This document shows positions 47,956 to 60,030 of a stretch of 64,000 bases of DNA, one piece after another (within the stretch, counting starts at the first letter, position 1; every line of letters starts with the position of its first letter). Position numbers and translations under genes: made by a program. Under the pieces are notes generated by a model. The model made no database searches and was not told the DNA's origin. It saw only the letters and a list, made by a program, of their open reading frames with translations. This DNA is from Eumeta japonica (Eukaryota > Arthropoda > Insecta > Lepidoptera > Psychidae), in NCBI GenBank assembly GCA_005406025.1, contig BGZK01001234.1, positions 62,001 through 126,000 of the forward strand, written 5' to 3'.

Positions 47956-49881
47956 TTATTTATCGTTTTCCTTATATTCGCATTATGATCACGCCAAGTT
48001 TGACACTTGTATACGTTACTACTTTTAGGATAGAGAAAAACTAAAAAAAATACACCGATACGCACTAAGTGTGCACTCGTGTACTTAGCGACAACAGCAA
48101 TAGTTTTCTTTCGAGTAAATTGGATTAATTATCCATAACATTCTAAAAAAATGAAGGGCGCGCAAACAAACACTAGTAATGATCAATTTCAAATTGGCTT
48201 ACACAGTAAAATGCCCCAATGCCTCCTTATTGGTGAAACTCTCAGAGTTCAGATACGTCTAGTAAAGTTTGACCTCTCTGGTATTTACTTACTTGTAGTT
48301 CACTACCGACCGATCGGAAAATCGATACTCGCCACTAACCCCGTTTCGAATTTAGGCATGTTCTGTAAATAACTAAACGAGCGAATACATCAAAGGTTAT
48401 CGGATAACGTGGTACAAATTATCGTAGATCAGCAATTATTTTCGTTAATTGAAATAACAGCTTGTTAACGCGGTATCGGCATCGAGCCGTCGTGCATCGC
48501 AAACAACAAACAAGGATTGTGTTTCTGTGAGCCTGTAATAACGTAAATAGCGACTTTGTGATGTTACGCCACTGGCGTCGTAAAGCTTCAGGGTTAAAAA
48601 TAGTCCGATATGTTGTGTTTTATAACAAATTAAACTCTGTCAGTATAAATATCGATGGAGGTCTTGTTTATGTGTCTTATTAGATACAAGGAATGTTTCA
48701 TCAAATACAAATTTAAAAAATCGCTTATTTTTGCAATACAAATAACTCTTAAAATACGTCAATATAAAATTAATTTACCGCTGTTCGAAAAAAAGGAGTT
48801 ACTTAATAATAGCTCTTTCCAAATTGAATCGTTCATGATTACAGTAAAAAAAAAATAAAAAGATTACAGAAAGGAACAACCCGATAAGAAATCGGTAAGT
48901 TTTAAATATCCACAGGGACCTACATGTGCTGACGGAGCACCAACACATGAGTTAGTGACTTTATGTAATCGACTGACATGTAAACACGATTTATTTTTAT
49001 TTCTAGTACCGAAGATGTAGATTTTAGTTTCTCTTTATTAGGATTGTCAGTTTGCTTGTTCACTGTAACATCTTGAAAGGGCATTGACCTTTAAACGAAT
49101 ACAAAATCGACGGTAATCGAATCATATCTACTTGTCACTTCGACATATAACTGCTAAAGATGGACTTATACGTTGTGAGAAGTAGGTTTAACTAACTTAT
49201 ATTTAAATATCAAATATGCATTATTATCCTAAGACTTTTCTTTATCTGTATTAGTTTAAAATTGCATGATGTCTTAAAAAAAATACAACCTTAAAAAATG
49301 TTCAATGCTGTGTGGTTGAATTTCACGTATTTTCAAGATGAATACTCATGATCAATATAATATGCGTATTGTGCATTATAGTCGTTTATGATTTACAAAT
49401 GCCGCATGAATTAGAGTAAATTATTTTGAATTCAATTATTTCTCGTACATCCAAATATCACTCCCACCACGTGAACGATTGCGGCTACAATAGGTACCTT
49501 TTACGCTTAAATTAAAAAAATAAATAATGATAATTCTGAACTGAATCCTAAACACGTCTATTTCTGGTATTTATTTACCTCTTTCATTGCAGGTATGTGT
49601 CAACCGAATGCTCCAGCAATATTTTCACGAGGTTCATCCCACGTTGCACCGAGTAAGTATTTAGTGTTACCATTCGTAATAATTGCCGTAAAACTCGCCA
49701 ATTTTATTGCATTACACGCTTTTTCAACTTCCTGTAAAGATATTCCATACAAAAATTTTGCGATCGGAACAAAGCAGTCGGTCTTAGCTTCCGACTTACA
49801 ATTTGCAAAGGCACACCGCAATTGCGAACTTGGGCTGCCGAAATTCGACAAGTGATCATACATACGGTCTGGAGTAAAAGT
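47956..49881. other. Non-coding stretch, no gene seen
   Basis: AT-rich. A small ORF pair at 49595-49863 (87 codons on each strand) follows an acceptor-like TCTTTCATTGCAG, but shows no family motif and overlaps itself on both strands. Confidence 0.35.
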
Positions 49882-50085
49882 TGCAATAACACACGTGCGG
49901 TATACCGTGCCGAACTCCCGTTACCGAACTTCGACGACCGGTAGTACGCTTAAGAACAAATATTCCAGCGACCCGCATCTGGCATGCGATGCCGAACTCG
50001 CACGATTGAAAGTCGACGACACGTTTTAGAATAAATATTACAACAACACATATGTGACATAACATTCCGAACTTGTGGAATCTAA
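49882..50085. repeat. Degenerate tandem repeat, 75-82 bp unit, about 2.5 copies
   Basis: Units begin near 49882, 49963 and 50038. Shared pieces in order: a CA-rich start, GCCGAACTC or TCCGAACT, TCGACGAC, and GAANAAATATT. Divergence is high. Non-coding. Confidence 0.5.
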
Positions 50086-50299
50086 ATTCAGGAAGCTGTT
50101 GATTTGTTTAGACGTGAATGTTTTAACTGCACCCGTACCACATAATATGTCAATTTTGTGCAACCCAAATTTATTGGCTATTAGTACGCAGGAATATATT
50201 CCCTTAAATTAAAATATATATATATATTGTATAAATACCAGGAAAATAGTAATTAGCGACCGCTTCGTTCACGCAGAAAACTACACCACCCCCGAATAA

Positions 50300-50500
50300 T
50301 AAAGTCTATGTTTTATTTTGACGTATTAACGTTTGCCTTCGGCTGTTTTTCGAATCAGAACCTCGACCGTTAGCGTAATATGAATTGAAAGAGGCACGGA
50401 AATCAGAATGGGAATGCGTACTGGAATCGTAATCGAGAGTAAGACCAGAGGTGGAATCGGGCGTGGGACCAGGATCGAAAATTAAAGCGCGATTGTGATG
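50300..50500 (-). repeat. Dispersed GATTCCG-array repeat, minus-strand copy
   Basis: The plus strand reads repeated GAATC/GGAATCG/AGGATCG modules (50395-50480), the complement of the array in the 25.5-kb copy. Ends are indistinct. Confidence 0.5.
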
Positions 50501-50689
50501 GGGGAACAGCATCGAGACCTCCTGCATCTCCTAGAAATAAGTTTAAGTAAATTGGAATCTTAACTCTGGCATTTAAATTCATTTATAAAAATACATTATA
50601 CGTAAAAAAATTATAAATGTTTAAAAGAGGTAGTAGTCGACATAAACTCAATACGAGAAATAAAAATAAATTGATTTCACATGTTAGTC

Positions 50690-51066
50690 GACTAAGTAAA
50701 GTCACAAATTCATTTAGAGGGCTCTGTGTGCGCATATTCAGTAAGGTCCCTGTAGATACACAAGATTTATATAAATTTAAGAGTGTTATTAAATAGTCAC
50801 TCAGTAAAAAAGGTATTATACAATTTCTGAATATTTAGAAGACAAATATCCCTGGGCATAAGCGGCTCGACTTGTTACGGAACTGTTTCGTTCTTAATGG
50901 TTTTGTATCTGTTTTGGCCATGTAGAGAAGAGCTACCATTAAGTTCTTTTTCGTTTTTTTTGAGGAACAACTGTCTTCCGAACGAGCGGTAGTGTAAATT
51001 CGCAAAAAAAAAATATGACGTATTTCAAGTGTTATTTTGTAACCTATGAAATAAAGATATTTTGAA
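50690..51066 (+). pseudogene. Non-LTR element 3' end with ORF2 remnant
   Basis: Plus-strand frames read SKVTNSFRGLCVRIFSKVPV and LYKFKSVIK, then a stop, the same C-terminal theme as at 46.3-46.8 kb. The 3' end is GAAATAAAGATATTTTGAAT at 51050-51070. It is inserted next to or within the GATTCCG-array repeat, whose minus-strand pieces lie on both sides. Confidence 0.55.
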
Positions 51067-51255
51067 TTTGAATAGAATCCGACTACGATCAGAATCGAAA
51101 GCGGGACCTCAGTGGAATCGCATTTGGGATCGTAATCAAGACCAGCAGTGTGATTTGGACCGAAATTGAGATTGACAGAAGAATCGATCGGTCTGACAGA
51201 AAAAAAACAAGTCATTATATGTCCACACGGGTGAAGCCGCGAGCAGAAGTTAGTA
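51067..51255 (-). repeat. Dispersed GATTCCG-array repeat, second minus-strand piece
   Basis: GAATCCGAC, AGAATCGAAAGCGGGACC, GGAATCGCATTTGGGATCG and CGGGTGAAGCCGCGAGCAG mark it; the last is the complement of the CGCGGCTTCACCCG start. With 50300-50500 it may be one copy split by the non-LTR end between them. Confidence 0.5.
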
Positions 51256-54200
51256 AACGTATTTACAAGGCTCATTATGTAGTGCCATTAATAACATTAT
51301 TCAGTTCTTAATCGTATAAATATATTCTATATTTTGCCTAATCATTGTAAATTAAACCAGAAACACGGAGAGAGCTGACCGATGTTCAACCTTCGCCGTG
51401 TAGTAATTTTAGAATTCAGTAAGGCGAATAAAATGTAATTTATGTAAATTGTTTGAAATAAAGCAATTTATGTAAATTATTGGACCCTTTCCTTATTCAC
51501 TTTACACACACCACGCAAAGCCTGACGCTTTTCATCAGCGACCAGCATACCTCGGCCGGTGAAAATTTTTCATTAGAAAAAAAATAATGAGTTACATTTT
51601 CCTGTCTTTTCGAAATCATTTTCTAACTAAAGCATTGCTATGAATATTGAAGTCTCATCGTCTCCGGTTTATTGTTGCCAGCGTAACGATTTTTTTTTTC
51701 TCATGGTCCCTCACTCATAAGCGGGGGCGTATGTTCCACACGCGTACGTCAAAATACATTTATTTAAATTGCACATTCATGCGTATGCCACGTGAGCGGG
51801 CCCACAGCCCGCCCACGCTCCGGTATAAAACGAAAGTGAGAGCACAATAATTAATACCCGCACCGTAGCACAATTTTATTGTTTAAACTTTAGACCAGAA
51901 TAGATCATGGTTTTTTTTAAAAAAAAACCTCACTTAGAACCTATTACAAAGAGGTTTGCTTTACAATAATTCGAATTAAAATCCGAAATATCTTTATATT
52001 TTAGATTATAAGACAACATTTGAAATACGTCATGAATTCTGTGAATTCACACCTTACCACTAGTTCGATAGGCAGTTTTCTCTCAATTTTTCACACACGT
52101 TTTAATGTTAGTCCACACACGAAAGAAGCCTCATTTTGAAATTTCGGACTTCCTAAACCCTGCGGTTTGGACTGTGTCCATAAATATGTTAGGATGGGTA
52201 GCTGCAGATTCTTAAAACTTAAGACTTATATAGGAAATTATTATTTTTAATGAAATACAGCGACATTAAACTTCTTTCTTTTTTGTCAAATTCATTCTAT
52301 TATCGGAATATAAACGTTTTACATTATCTTTTTCTCTCCTGCTGCCAAATGTAACGCTTTTTATACTGATAATGTAATAAAATGTTAGATAAAAAAGAAG
52401 GAACTTTAATATGAGTCAATGGTTAAAATTTAAAAAATAGCTTCTTATCAAAAAAAAAAAATAATTTTAAAGTTTTATTATTAATTTTAATAATTAATAA
52501 AAATTAGCTAATAAAAATTAGCTTCTTTTTAAAAAAATATGTTTTCTTTATTTTTTTTTATTTATATTAACGTTGTAAAAGCTTGTTTTCTTTTACATTT
52601 GCGTATTATTAACTTTTTAGTTATATTTTAATTATATTAATATTTATGAAAGGATGAGCCTATACTCTTCCTTTCCTGTATTCTCAACAATGCGCATGCA
52701 ATTTGGATCTAAATGTAAGTTATTAATTTTTTGATCGAAATCCAAAATTTCATACAGAAATGCGGCGTGCTCGCAAAACAAACGGACCCAAACACGAGAG
52801 ACGTGTGTTGTTTTTTTGCGTATTTTCTCTCATCGTGACCACTTTCTTGTTAACAATTAGAATGAATTAGAAATAATAACAATTAGAAAGAAAATAAGGT
52901 CAATGCAAACGAAACCAAATTCCTCTTCCACCGTCACATAGCTATTTGACGTAATCATATTGCGTTGTCATCCGATTTAAATGGGTATACATAATTTCAG
53001 CTCAATCAAACGCGAGAAGTGGATCAAATTTAACTTGCGCGATTAAACCCACGCGTACCAAATAACTATACATGTTAAATAAAAGCTCGTAAAAACATTA
53101 AGGTGTTGAATTCATTTGTAATGAAAAATATCACATGTAAATCTTACAATATCTTAGCTGTCGCAATAAATGGCTCAAGTGACTCCGATATTCCCCGAAA
53201 CCGTGAAAACTGACATGTCTAGCGTGTGCGTCTAATGAAATTATTGAACAATTTTAATAACTTCATAGAAATTGTAGAATTGATGTTATTCGGAGAAACC
53301 GAGCGCATTTCCAAGTTGAATTTAATCGTTGCCTTTATGAACTACTTTCAGCAACAGCCAATAGGTATTCGAACTGTATTAAAGGATGTTAGCCTATACC
53401 TGAACCGATGCCTAGAATTTATCGTTTCCGCCTTAAAAATACTTTCACGTATCTAATGTGCAATCGCAGGATTTTGTTGTCCTTTTTAAAGCATTACGTC
53501 AGATTTCCTCCGCTACGTTGGGCTGTAATTGGATTGTATTTTAACGCGGCCCACTCGGCTCGGACACGATGTGGATTTCGGCGGTACATTTATTTTTTGG
53601 GTAATTCTACGTTTTCTTATTAAATTATATTTAGTGTAAAAAAATTACCCACATCTATGAAAATATACAATGTTCGCGTGTATAAAAATAAAAAAACGTT
53701 CATATGTATATATATTTGTTTCGAGCTTATAAAATGATACCAATACCCGGGTTGACGTTTAGGTACCCGCGAGACATCTCGCGGTGTAGGAAAATGCTCT
53801 ATGGTATATATTCGTTTCGTATTCAAAACCTAAATCAGATTTCACGCTGTTATATAGATATGAATAGAGCGATAATAATAGTTTATGTTTCCTCGTAGAT
53901 TGCGTGTCTCCACGCACGCGCACTACTCGGAAGTGTTGAGTATGATTTCCAGTGAACGTCATACATCACCGGAACGTTATTTTGATCTATGATAATTTTC
54001 AAGAATTTAAATACCTCTCAGTTAGTAAATAATTCAACGATCGAAATGCTCACCTGTTACGCGTGGAACGTGTGTTCTAGCCCGAGTGGCCTACATCGCT
54101 GAGGGTTTTTCTAACTCATATGCAGATAAAGAATATTAATTTTCATTTGTTTTAACTATGAAGGTGACGGCAGCGCTTAAACGCGTGTGCCTGATAAGGT

Positions 54201-54469
54201 TGGACTTACCGATATGTTAAATTTCCGACAAGCAATAATCCAACGCGAAATTATGGTCTAGTAGCCTGTTTTATAAGACTTATTAGTAAAATACGTATAG
54301 GTTGATGTTCGCATAACAATTATTTTATAAATAAATTTATTTATAATGTCTAAAGCTTTACATTTCAATATGTTCATTAGCTATCTCATCTTTTTTTTTT
54401 AACGTTGTTATAGTCATTTATTTGAAAGCTATGCAATTTAGTTATACAGTTACAAGATCTTAAAAATAA
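51256..54469. other. Non-coding stretch, no gene seen
   Basis: Strongly AT-rich (52430-52640 is nearly all A and T). Slightly richer patch at 51690-51840. ACCCGCGAGACATCTCGCGG near 53765 is a small hairpin. No exon found. Confidence 0.4.
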
Positions 54470-54594
54470 TAGGTCGGGGAAAAAGCTTTTTCGTATTTTA
54501 CAAGTAAAAAGTTGCAGTAAAATCTCTTTGGTTGTATTGTTTGTGTAAGACTAGTTTTCATAACATCAAATAAATGACAGTTTAAAAAAATAGG

Positions 54595-55221
54595 TTAACC
54601 CTGTAAGGCCAACCCTGAAACTTACCGCTATTTTAGAGTTCAAAACACTCGAAAATATACGGGATTTGACGCGATTTTTTGAGTAAAAAACGGTTTGTTT
54701 CGATTTCTTTCGACAACGATTTCTCGCAATCGAATCAACCGATTTTGACCCGGTTTGCGGCAATCGACGTGTTTTTAATAGTTTAAGAGCTGATTAGATT
54801 TTGGAATTGATCGGTCAAGCCATTTTAAAATTATTTTGAAAAAAAGACTTAAAGACTTTTTTTTCTTAGTTTTTTGAAAATTTCTCAAAATCTACTGGTC
54901 CAAATCGACCCAAACTTTCAGAAAATCTAAGTTTGGTGAAACTCTTTGGAACACCGTTTAGTGGGCTCGATTCGGTCAAGCCGTTTAAAAGTTATAAGAG
55001 GTCTACATACATCCACACATACACACACACACACGCGCGCACGCGCGCGCGCGCACACACCGACACCGACATACGGACATCATCTCAGGGATGATCAGGG
55101 AAGCTTCCTAGACCCTCAAAACATCGAGATCTGATGAGAACTCGATTTTTGCAAAATGGGGTGAAACCAATAACTTACCGAAAATTTTAGAAAATTTTCA
55201 ATTTTCTTAGCGGGAAGTTAA
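54595..55221. mobile_element. TTAA-bounded insertion nested in the mariner
   Basis: TTAA at 54595-54598 is followed by CCCTGTAAGG, and CGGGAAG precedes TTAA at 55218-55221. About 619 bp without coding capacity, with an alternating CA/CG run at 55017-55058. TTAA edges with CCC/GGG ends suggest a piggyBac-type non-autonomous element, but the two ends are not clear inverted repeats, so this is tentative. Confidence 0.5.
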
Positions 55222-55329
55222 AAATAAAATGTAAAAAGGTTGTTTCGCCTTTTTTCTATTGTTTTTTTATCTACCAAAATAGTGAATGTAACATATAAAT
55301 TCGATACATTTTGAAGTTTTATTACAAAA

Positions 55330-56305
55330 AAGGCGAAAATGCGACACAAGCTGCAGGGAAAAATTGTGATGTTTACGGACCTAATGCATTGTCGGTGTGA
55401 GTTACTAAAACCTGATTCAAACGTTTTTAGTCCATTAATTTTGCTGTCAAAGGTGAACTTCACTCTGGTCGACCTGTTACGGATAAAGTCGATGCAGTTT
55501 TGGAAAAAAGTAGAGCAAGATTGGCGTATTAGTTCTCACGACATAACTCAAGAGGATTGACCACAAGACAAGTTTGACCATTTTAACAAAGCTGGATGTA
55601 CAAAAAGCTCGATACTTGAGTTCCGTACGAGCCCACTGAAAGAAATTTAATGAATCGAGTACTCATTTGCGATTTTCTATTGAAACGTAAAAAAAAACCG
55701 AACCGTTTTGAAAAGATTGATCACTGATGATGAAAAGTGGATTACCTACGACAAGAACATGCGAATAAGATCATGGTTAAAGGGTAAGAGCAAGCTCCAC
55801 AGACCAGTGAAACCCAGATCAACTCACAATAAGTTGATGCTGTGTGTATGTGGGATTGGGAGGGCATTATTCATCATAAGCTCTTACCGCCGGGCAAAAC
55901 CATCAGTTAGGATCTCTACTGCTAACAGCTGATGAGCCTCGAGCAAGAAGTAGAGAAAAAACGGCCGGAATCGATCAATAGAAAGGGTGTAGTTTCTTAC
56001 CATGATAACCCCGGACCACACACACCTTTAGCTGTACATCAAATATTGAGAGAGTTTGGTTGAGAAGTTAATGCATCCACACATTATAGCCTTAACCTTG
56101 CATCCTCAAATTTTCACCTGTTGCGGTCTTTTCAGAATTGTTTAAGTACTGTTAGTTTAGGTTAGGTTAGATTAACATCAAGAAAGGACTGCCAAAACTA
56201 CTTGTCGCAGTTTTTTGAACAGAAATGCCATTTCTACAGCGATGGAATTGTATTAATACCAACAAAATGGCAACAAGTTGAACAAAATAGCATATATAAA
56301 TAATA
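55330..56305 (+). pseudogene. Mariner transposase relic B
   Basis: Broken frames follow a full mariner transposase: GENATQAAGKNCDVYGPNA at the helix-turn-helix start, SRVEQD-like and LIDT-like linkers, LITDDEKWITYDKNMR (first Asp motif, about 55726-55731), VCGIG...IISS, YHDN at about 55998-56009 (second Asp), and SLNLASSNF near 56088-56114. The third catalytic Asp, 35 codons after the second, is Asn (AAT, 56109-56111), and the first Asp of the usual SPDLAPSD is also Asn. The end reads FYSDGIV and PTKWQQVEQNS. Many stops and frameshifts. Dead by both frame and active site. Confidence 0.85.
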
Positions 56306-56403
56306 GTAAAAAGCATATATGTGTATATATATATACATATATTGTAATTATGTGAATAAAATACATTTGATTAAAAATACGAAAATACTTATTATGTTTT
56401 ATA

Positions 56404-57789
56404 TATTATTACATCACCATGACATCCCCTTTGTTTACTTTGATATCACGACTGCGCCGTGTGCTACGTTTATCTTTTGTTAACTGAATTACTCTCAATA
56501 TTATTCATTGTTGTAGAAAATGCGAACTACGCATACTTGATGAATTTCAATAAGGTCAGCAAAAAAAAAATACCTGTGAATTTTTTTAAGTACATCGAGC
56601 CTACTTCAAAGTGAACATGTGCATACGTTACTAGTTACTAAAGTTAAAAAATAAAATTAATGTTGGTTTTAAAGACATAATGTTCTACTGAATATTTTTC
56701 TCTTTTACTCTTTTTTTATAACAGATAACAATCATTATTAACTGTGCTATTTGTTGATTAACTGAACGTTTTTAGGCGTTTCGGATACCATAATATCACT
56801 GCTTTTTGAATAACTATTAAAAGTCTCCATTAACTCCAGTAATATTTTAGTCGTAATAAGACTTGACAGGGAAATTACATATATATTTCTTTTTCTTGTA
56901 TTCCTATCTCTTTTTCAGCAGTGCGCTTTCAGGATTTTATAAAAGTTGTATTAATTCTGCATATTTTTGAAGTTTTGGTATATTTAATAAATAATGTTGT
57001 GAGGCGTACGCATACATAATCCGTCATACATTCATCTATGACGCAGTATGTATTCACCACATGTACCCAGACCTTGAGGGTATTCGCGGAGCAGTGATTC
57101 TTGGTCATAGCAAATTATCATATAATTTGTAAGAAGATAGCCAAGGCTACCTAGTCTAATGGTTTAAAGCTATCACATGAAAAGTGCCAGTTGTTGCATC
57201 AGGACCCAAACACGCTACCGCTGAGAGCATACCCTCCTACATTTATTATTATTTTAAGTCGGAGGGGTTTGAATCTTAAGCCCCCCACGCCGAACCAACT
57301 GGAGATCAGGGCCCGCTGATAATTGTTATCATCGATCCGGATAACTTTACGCACTCACTGGGGCGCAAGGAAAGTAGCATGACTTGACAAGTTTGAAACT
57401 TAGTGCACGTCTGTCCATGATTAGAATCGAATTCGGCATCTCCTAGTAGTTACCTTCGGCACCTTCGAAGCTCCAATGCCTAATATGTTTTATGAGGTGC
57501 TGATGTAAATTTCCATAAGCTGAACGTGATACTGATAATTAATATATTTGTATTATATTTGATGGAAAATTACTTGTGTCTGGGTGCGTTTGCACGTGTA
57601 CGTGTGCGTATACGCATGCGTGTGCGTGCATGGCGCGTGCGTGCGAGCACATGTGTGTATGTAGTAGGTACTTTTATGCAATCATCCATACTATCTACTA
57701 ATCTAAATTGCGTACGTCTTAGATGAGCCATACAATTTTTGTGATGAAAGAACACGATTTCTAATCAATAGTAATTGTGTGAATGAACT
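56404..57789. other. Non-coding stretch, no gene seen
   Basis: AT-rich to 57000. A block at 57250-57400 with AGCCCCCCACGCCGAACC and GCCCGCTGATAATTG is richer in GC and may be an old repeat; I cannot name it. Confidence 0.35.
57585..57665. repeat. Alternating purine-pyrimidine tract
   Basis: A run of GT/GC/AC steps (GTGTACGTGTGCGTATACGC and onward) favourable for left-handed DNA. The short ORFs on both strands here are artefacts of it. Confidence 0.75.
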
Positions 57790-58060
57790 AATTCTTTTCA
57801 TATCCTCTGATATCCCATACTGTGTAGTTCCGCTGTTGCATTTCGTCCAGTGAGTGAGAGTTACGGTAGCTCGTCCTTCATCGCCCCACTGCCCTTTCAT
57901 CAATTTTCTTTTTTTATATAACTTACTGTCACCCAAGAAGCTAACAATGCACGTAGCATTGGAATTACGAGTGTGTGGTGGCAGCGATTATTTATCATCT
58001 ACTTTCTGGTGGCTCGTGAGTACGTTTGCCACTCGAAAATGCTATAAAAAAGTGTGTCCT
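57790..58060 (+). repeat. Dispersed repeat (TCCAGTGAGTGAGAG family), copy 3
   Basis: Contains TTCCGCTGTTGCATTTCGTC, AGTGAGTGAGAGTTACGG, CCCAAGAAGC and GGTGGCTCGTGAGTACG, ordered as in the copies at 32.8 and 37.7 kb. Decayed. Confidence 0.45.
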
Positions 58061-59429
58061 CAAACCGCCCTTTCGGTTATGACTTGCCTTGACTATCGAC
58101 AGCCTATTCGACCTCAGACCATGGCGTGCACAGCCCAGCTTCGGTAACAGCCACCCAAGCATTAATCTTCACACTCAGTCGCGATCGCCACGAGTATTTC
58201 GATAAATATTTTATTTGCCACAAATTATCTATCGTATAAATTCCCTAATAACGATTGTTTGCTTCCTCGAAAAATCTCAAAGGTCACTTCATAGATCAAA
58301 TCTTCGCCGAGAAGAATTATAATAAAATGTGTTTGATTAGATCACGATATCAGATAATTAAGTTTATTCGGTAAATATATTTTTCGAGGCCGCGTTCAAA
58401 CATTGAAATTACGACTTGATAAAGTATTATCATCTGGAGAACTTCTATTTCAAGACATTACGTACTATTGTAGTACTTTTTGTTGCGGCATCAAGTAGAT
58501 AGTAGCTAGCAGTTGACAAATAGAAATCTTAACTATCGACCGGTTTCTCTCCTGGGGCCAATCTATCTTCGCGAGTTAAGTAAGTCTAAATAAGTTCTCA
58601 CGTGATGCGAAAATAGCATTTGTTATATTTAAAACGAAGTTTATTTGTGACATTTACGCGAAGAAATAAAGGTGTTAGAGTCATCATAATTGTCATTTTT
58701 TTAGGTTGCGTTTAATAAGGAAATTTGTATAAAAATTAAAAATAGATTACTTTGTACGGGGTACCTTAGATTTGTATAGATAGATTGAGCTTAAAGCCTA
58801 TTGTTCCGATTGGTTTGGTCTGAATCAATTTAAATATCTAGCATGTGCACAAAATTCAATGAACCTACCTAGAACTGGTATGTTCTAGTTTTGACGAATG
58901 TTCTAATCATTTGATTTACATACCGCCAATCAAATAAATACCCCTCATTCGTCACCAGATCTCCGGAACTATAAGCCACATTAAAATAATAATTTAACAG
59001 ATTATAGTTTTTACAAAGTAAGGAACCATTTGAGAAAGGATTTTTGGAAATTCTTAAGGAGGATAAAAAGGGTGGTATGGAGCGAGGTACGACTAAATTT
59101 GATATCAATGTCGCCTATTATAAACGGTGAGATCTATTTTTCAGATGGGGAGAGGGGTTGTATATTCTCTGGAAAAAAAAACGAGTGCTTGTTTCCGATT
59201 CATATTTGTACTATTGAACTGAATTACTGAACCGATTCTTAAAATTCTTACACTAATAAAAATCTAAAATATTTCTGTGTAAAACAGACTATTAACGTTT
59301 CCTCCAGCTTCGAACGCATGTTTGTAGTTCTACATTGATCCTACAAATTCTTTCACTTAAAGCTACATTATCTCCAAGTAATATAGCTTATATATAATTT
59401 TGATACATCAAAATCCGAACCGTTAGTGA
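58061..59429. other. Non-coding stretch, no gene seen
   Basis: AT-rich with ordinary short ORFs only. Nothing assigned. Confidence 0.4.
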
Positions 59430-59665
59430 TGCCAAAATCTAAATTGAAAGGCGTGACAGGGAGCAGAATCTTAGGACGAGACCGGCCCCGAAACAGAAAA
59501 CGGGACAAGGACTCAGAATCGAGTGTGGAGCCGGATTAGAATGAAGAGCGGGACGAAACGAGAGCAGAGTGGAGAGCGAGGCCGGGATCGACAGCATTGA
59601 CTACTTAAATAAAAAGATCAAAAATTATAATCCATGTCCATGTGGTCGAAGCCACGGGTGAAAAG
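59430..59665 (-). repeat. Dispersed GATTCCG-array repeat, minus-strand copy
   Basis: Modules GGACGAGACCGGCCCC, CGGGACAAGGACTCAGAATC and GCCGGGATCGACAGC, then ATGTGGTCGAAGCCACGGG, the complement of the repeat's CCGTGGCTTCG start. Confidence 0.55.
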
Positions 59666-59748
59666 TACTATAATACAAGTATACTTTAGATCAATATTTA
59701 CGTCAAATAATTTGCATGCGAGGTCATAAAATTTCTACAAAAAAAAAA

Positions 59749-60030
59749 AATATAATATAAACTCACGTCTGTTTCCCAGAAGGCTAGGCACTTGCTTCAC
59801 TAACATCCATCAGTCTTTTCATGCAAGCTCGTCGGTTTCGAGGGCCCTAGAATTTGACCCTTTTTTAATATGCCACCAATATGGTCTGCATAGGATTGTC
59901 TAGGAAGACCCTTGCCGACCTCTCCATCACAAACATTCGCTGTATAGATTTGTATTGTCAGTCTACTTTCATTCATTTTTTCCACATGGTCAAACAGCCG
60001 CAACACACCTATTTCTATTCTAGTATACAA
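59749..60030 (-). pseudogene. Non-LTR reverse transcriptase C-terminal tail and 3' end
   Basis: The minus strand encodes IGVLRLFDHVEKMNESRLT, IYTANVCDG and LPRQSYADHIGGILKKGQI. This copy reaches further upstream than the other two and includes the RLRWFGHVxR-like segment that closes many endonuclease/reverse-transcriptase ORFs. It ends in an A-rich tail at 59739-59760. Frame broken near 59845. Confidence 0.75.

Larger units (their letters stand above)
54470..56403 (+). mobile_element. Mariner element, inactive, with a nested insertion
   Basis: Left end: TAGGTCGGGGAAAAAGC followed by TTTTTCGTATTTTAC. Right end: AAAATACGAAAATACTT, the inverse of the left end's inner part, then decayed. Between them is a plus-strand transposase relic. 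The leader is split by 54595-55221. Without that insertion the element is about 1.3 kb, the normal mariner size. TA target bases flank the left end. Confidence 0.85.

Noticed and set aside
53700..53900. Overlapping ORFs on both strands
   Set aside because: Short, motif-free and mutually overlapping; consistent with chance.
55708..55932. An apparently intact 74-codon ORF as a separate gene
   Set aside because: It is the central part of the mariner transposase relic; the frames before and after continue the same protein.
56155..56180. Telomere-like TTAGG repeats
   Set aside because: Only two to three units, inside the mariner 3' region; far too short for a telomeric insert.
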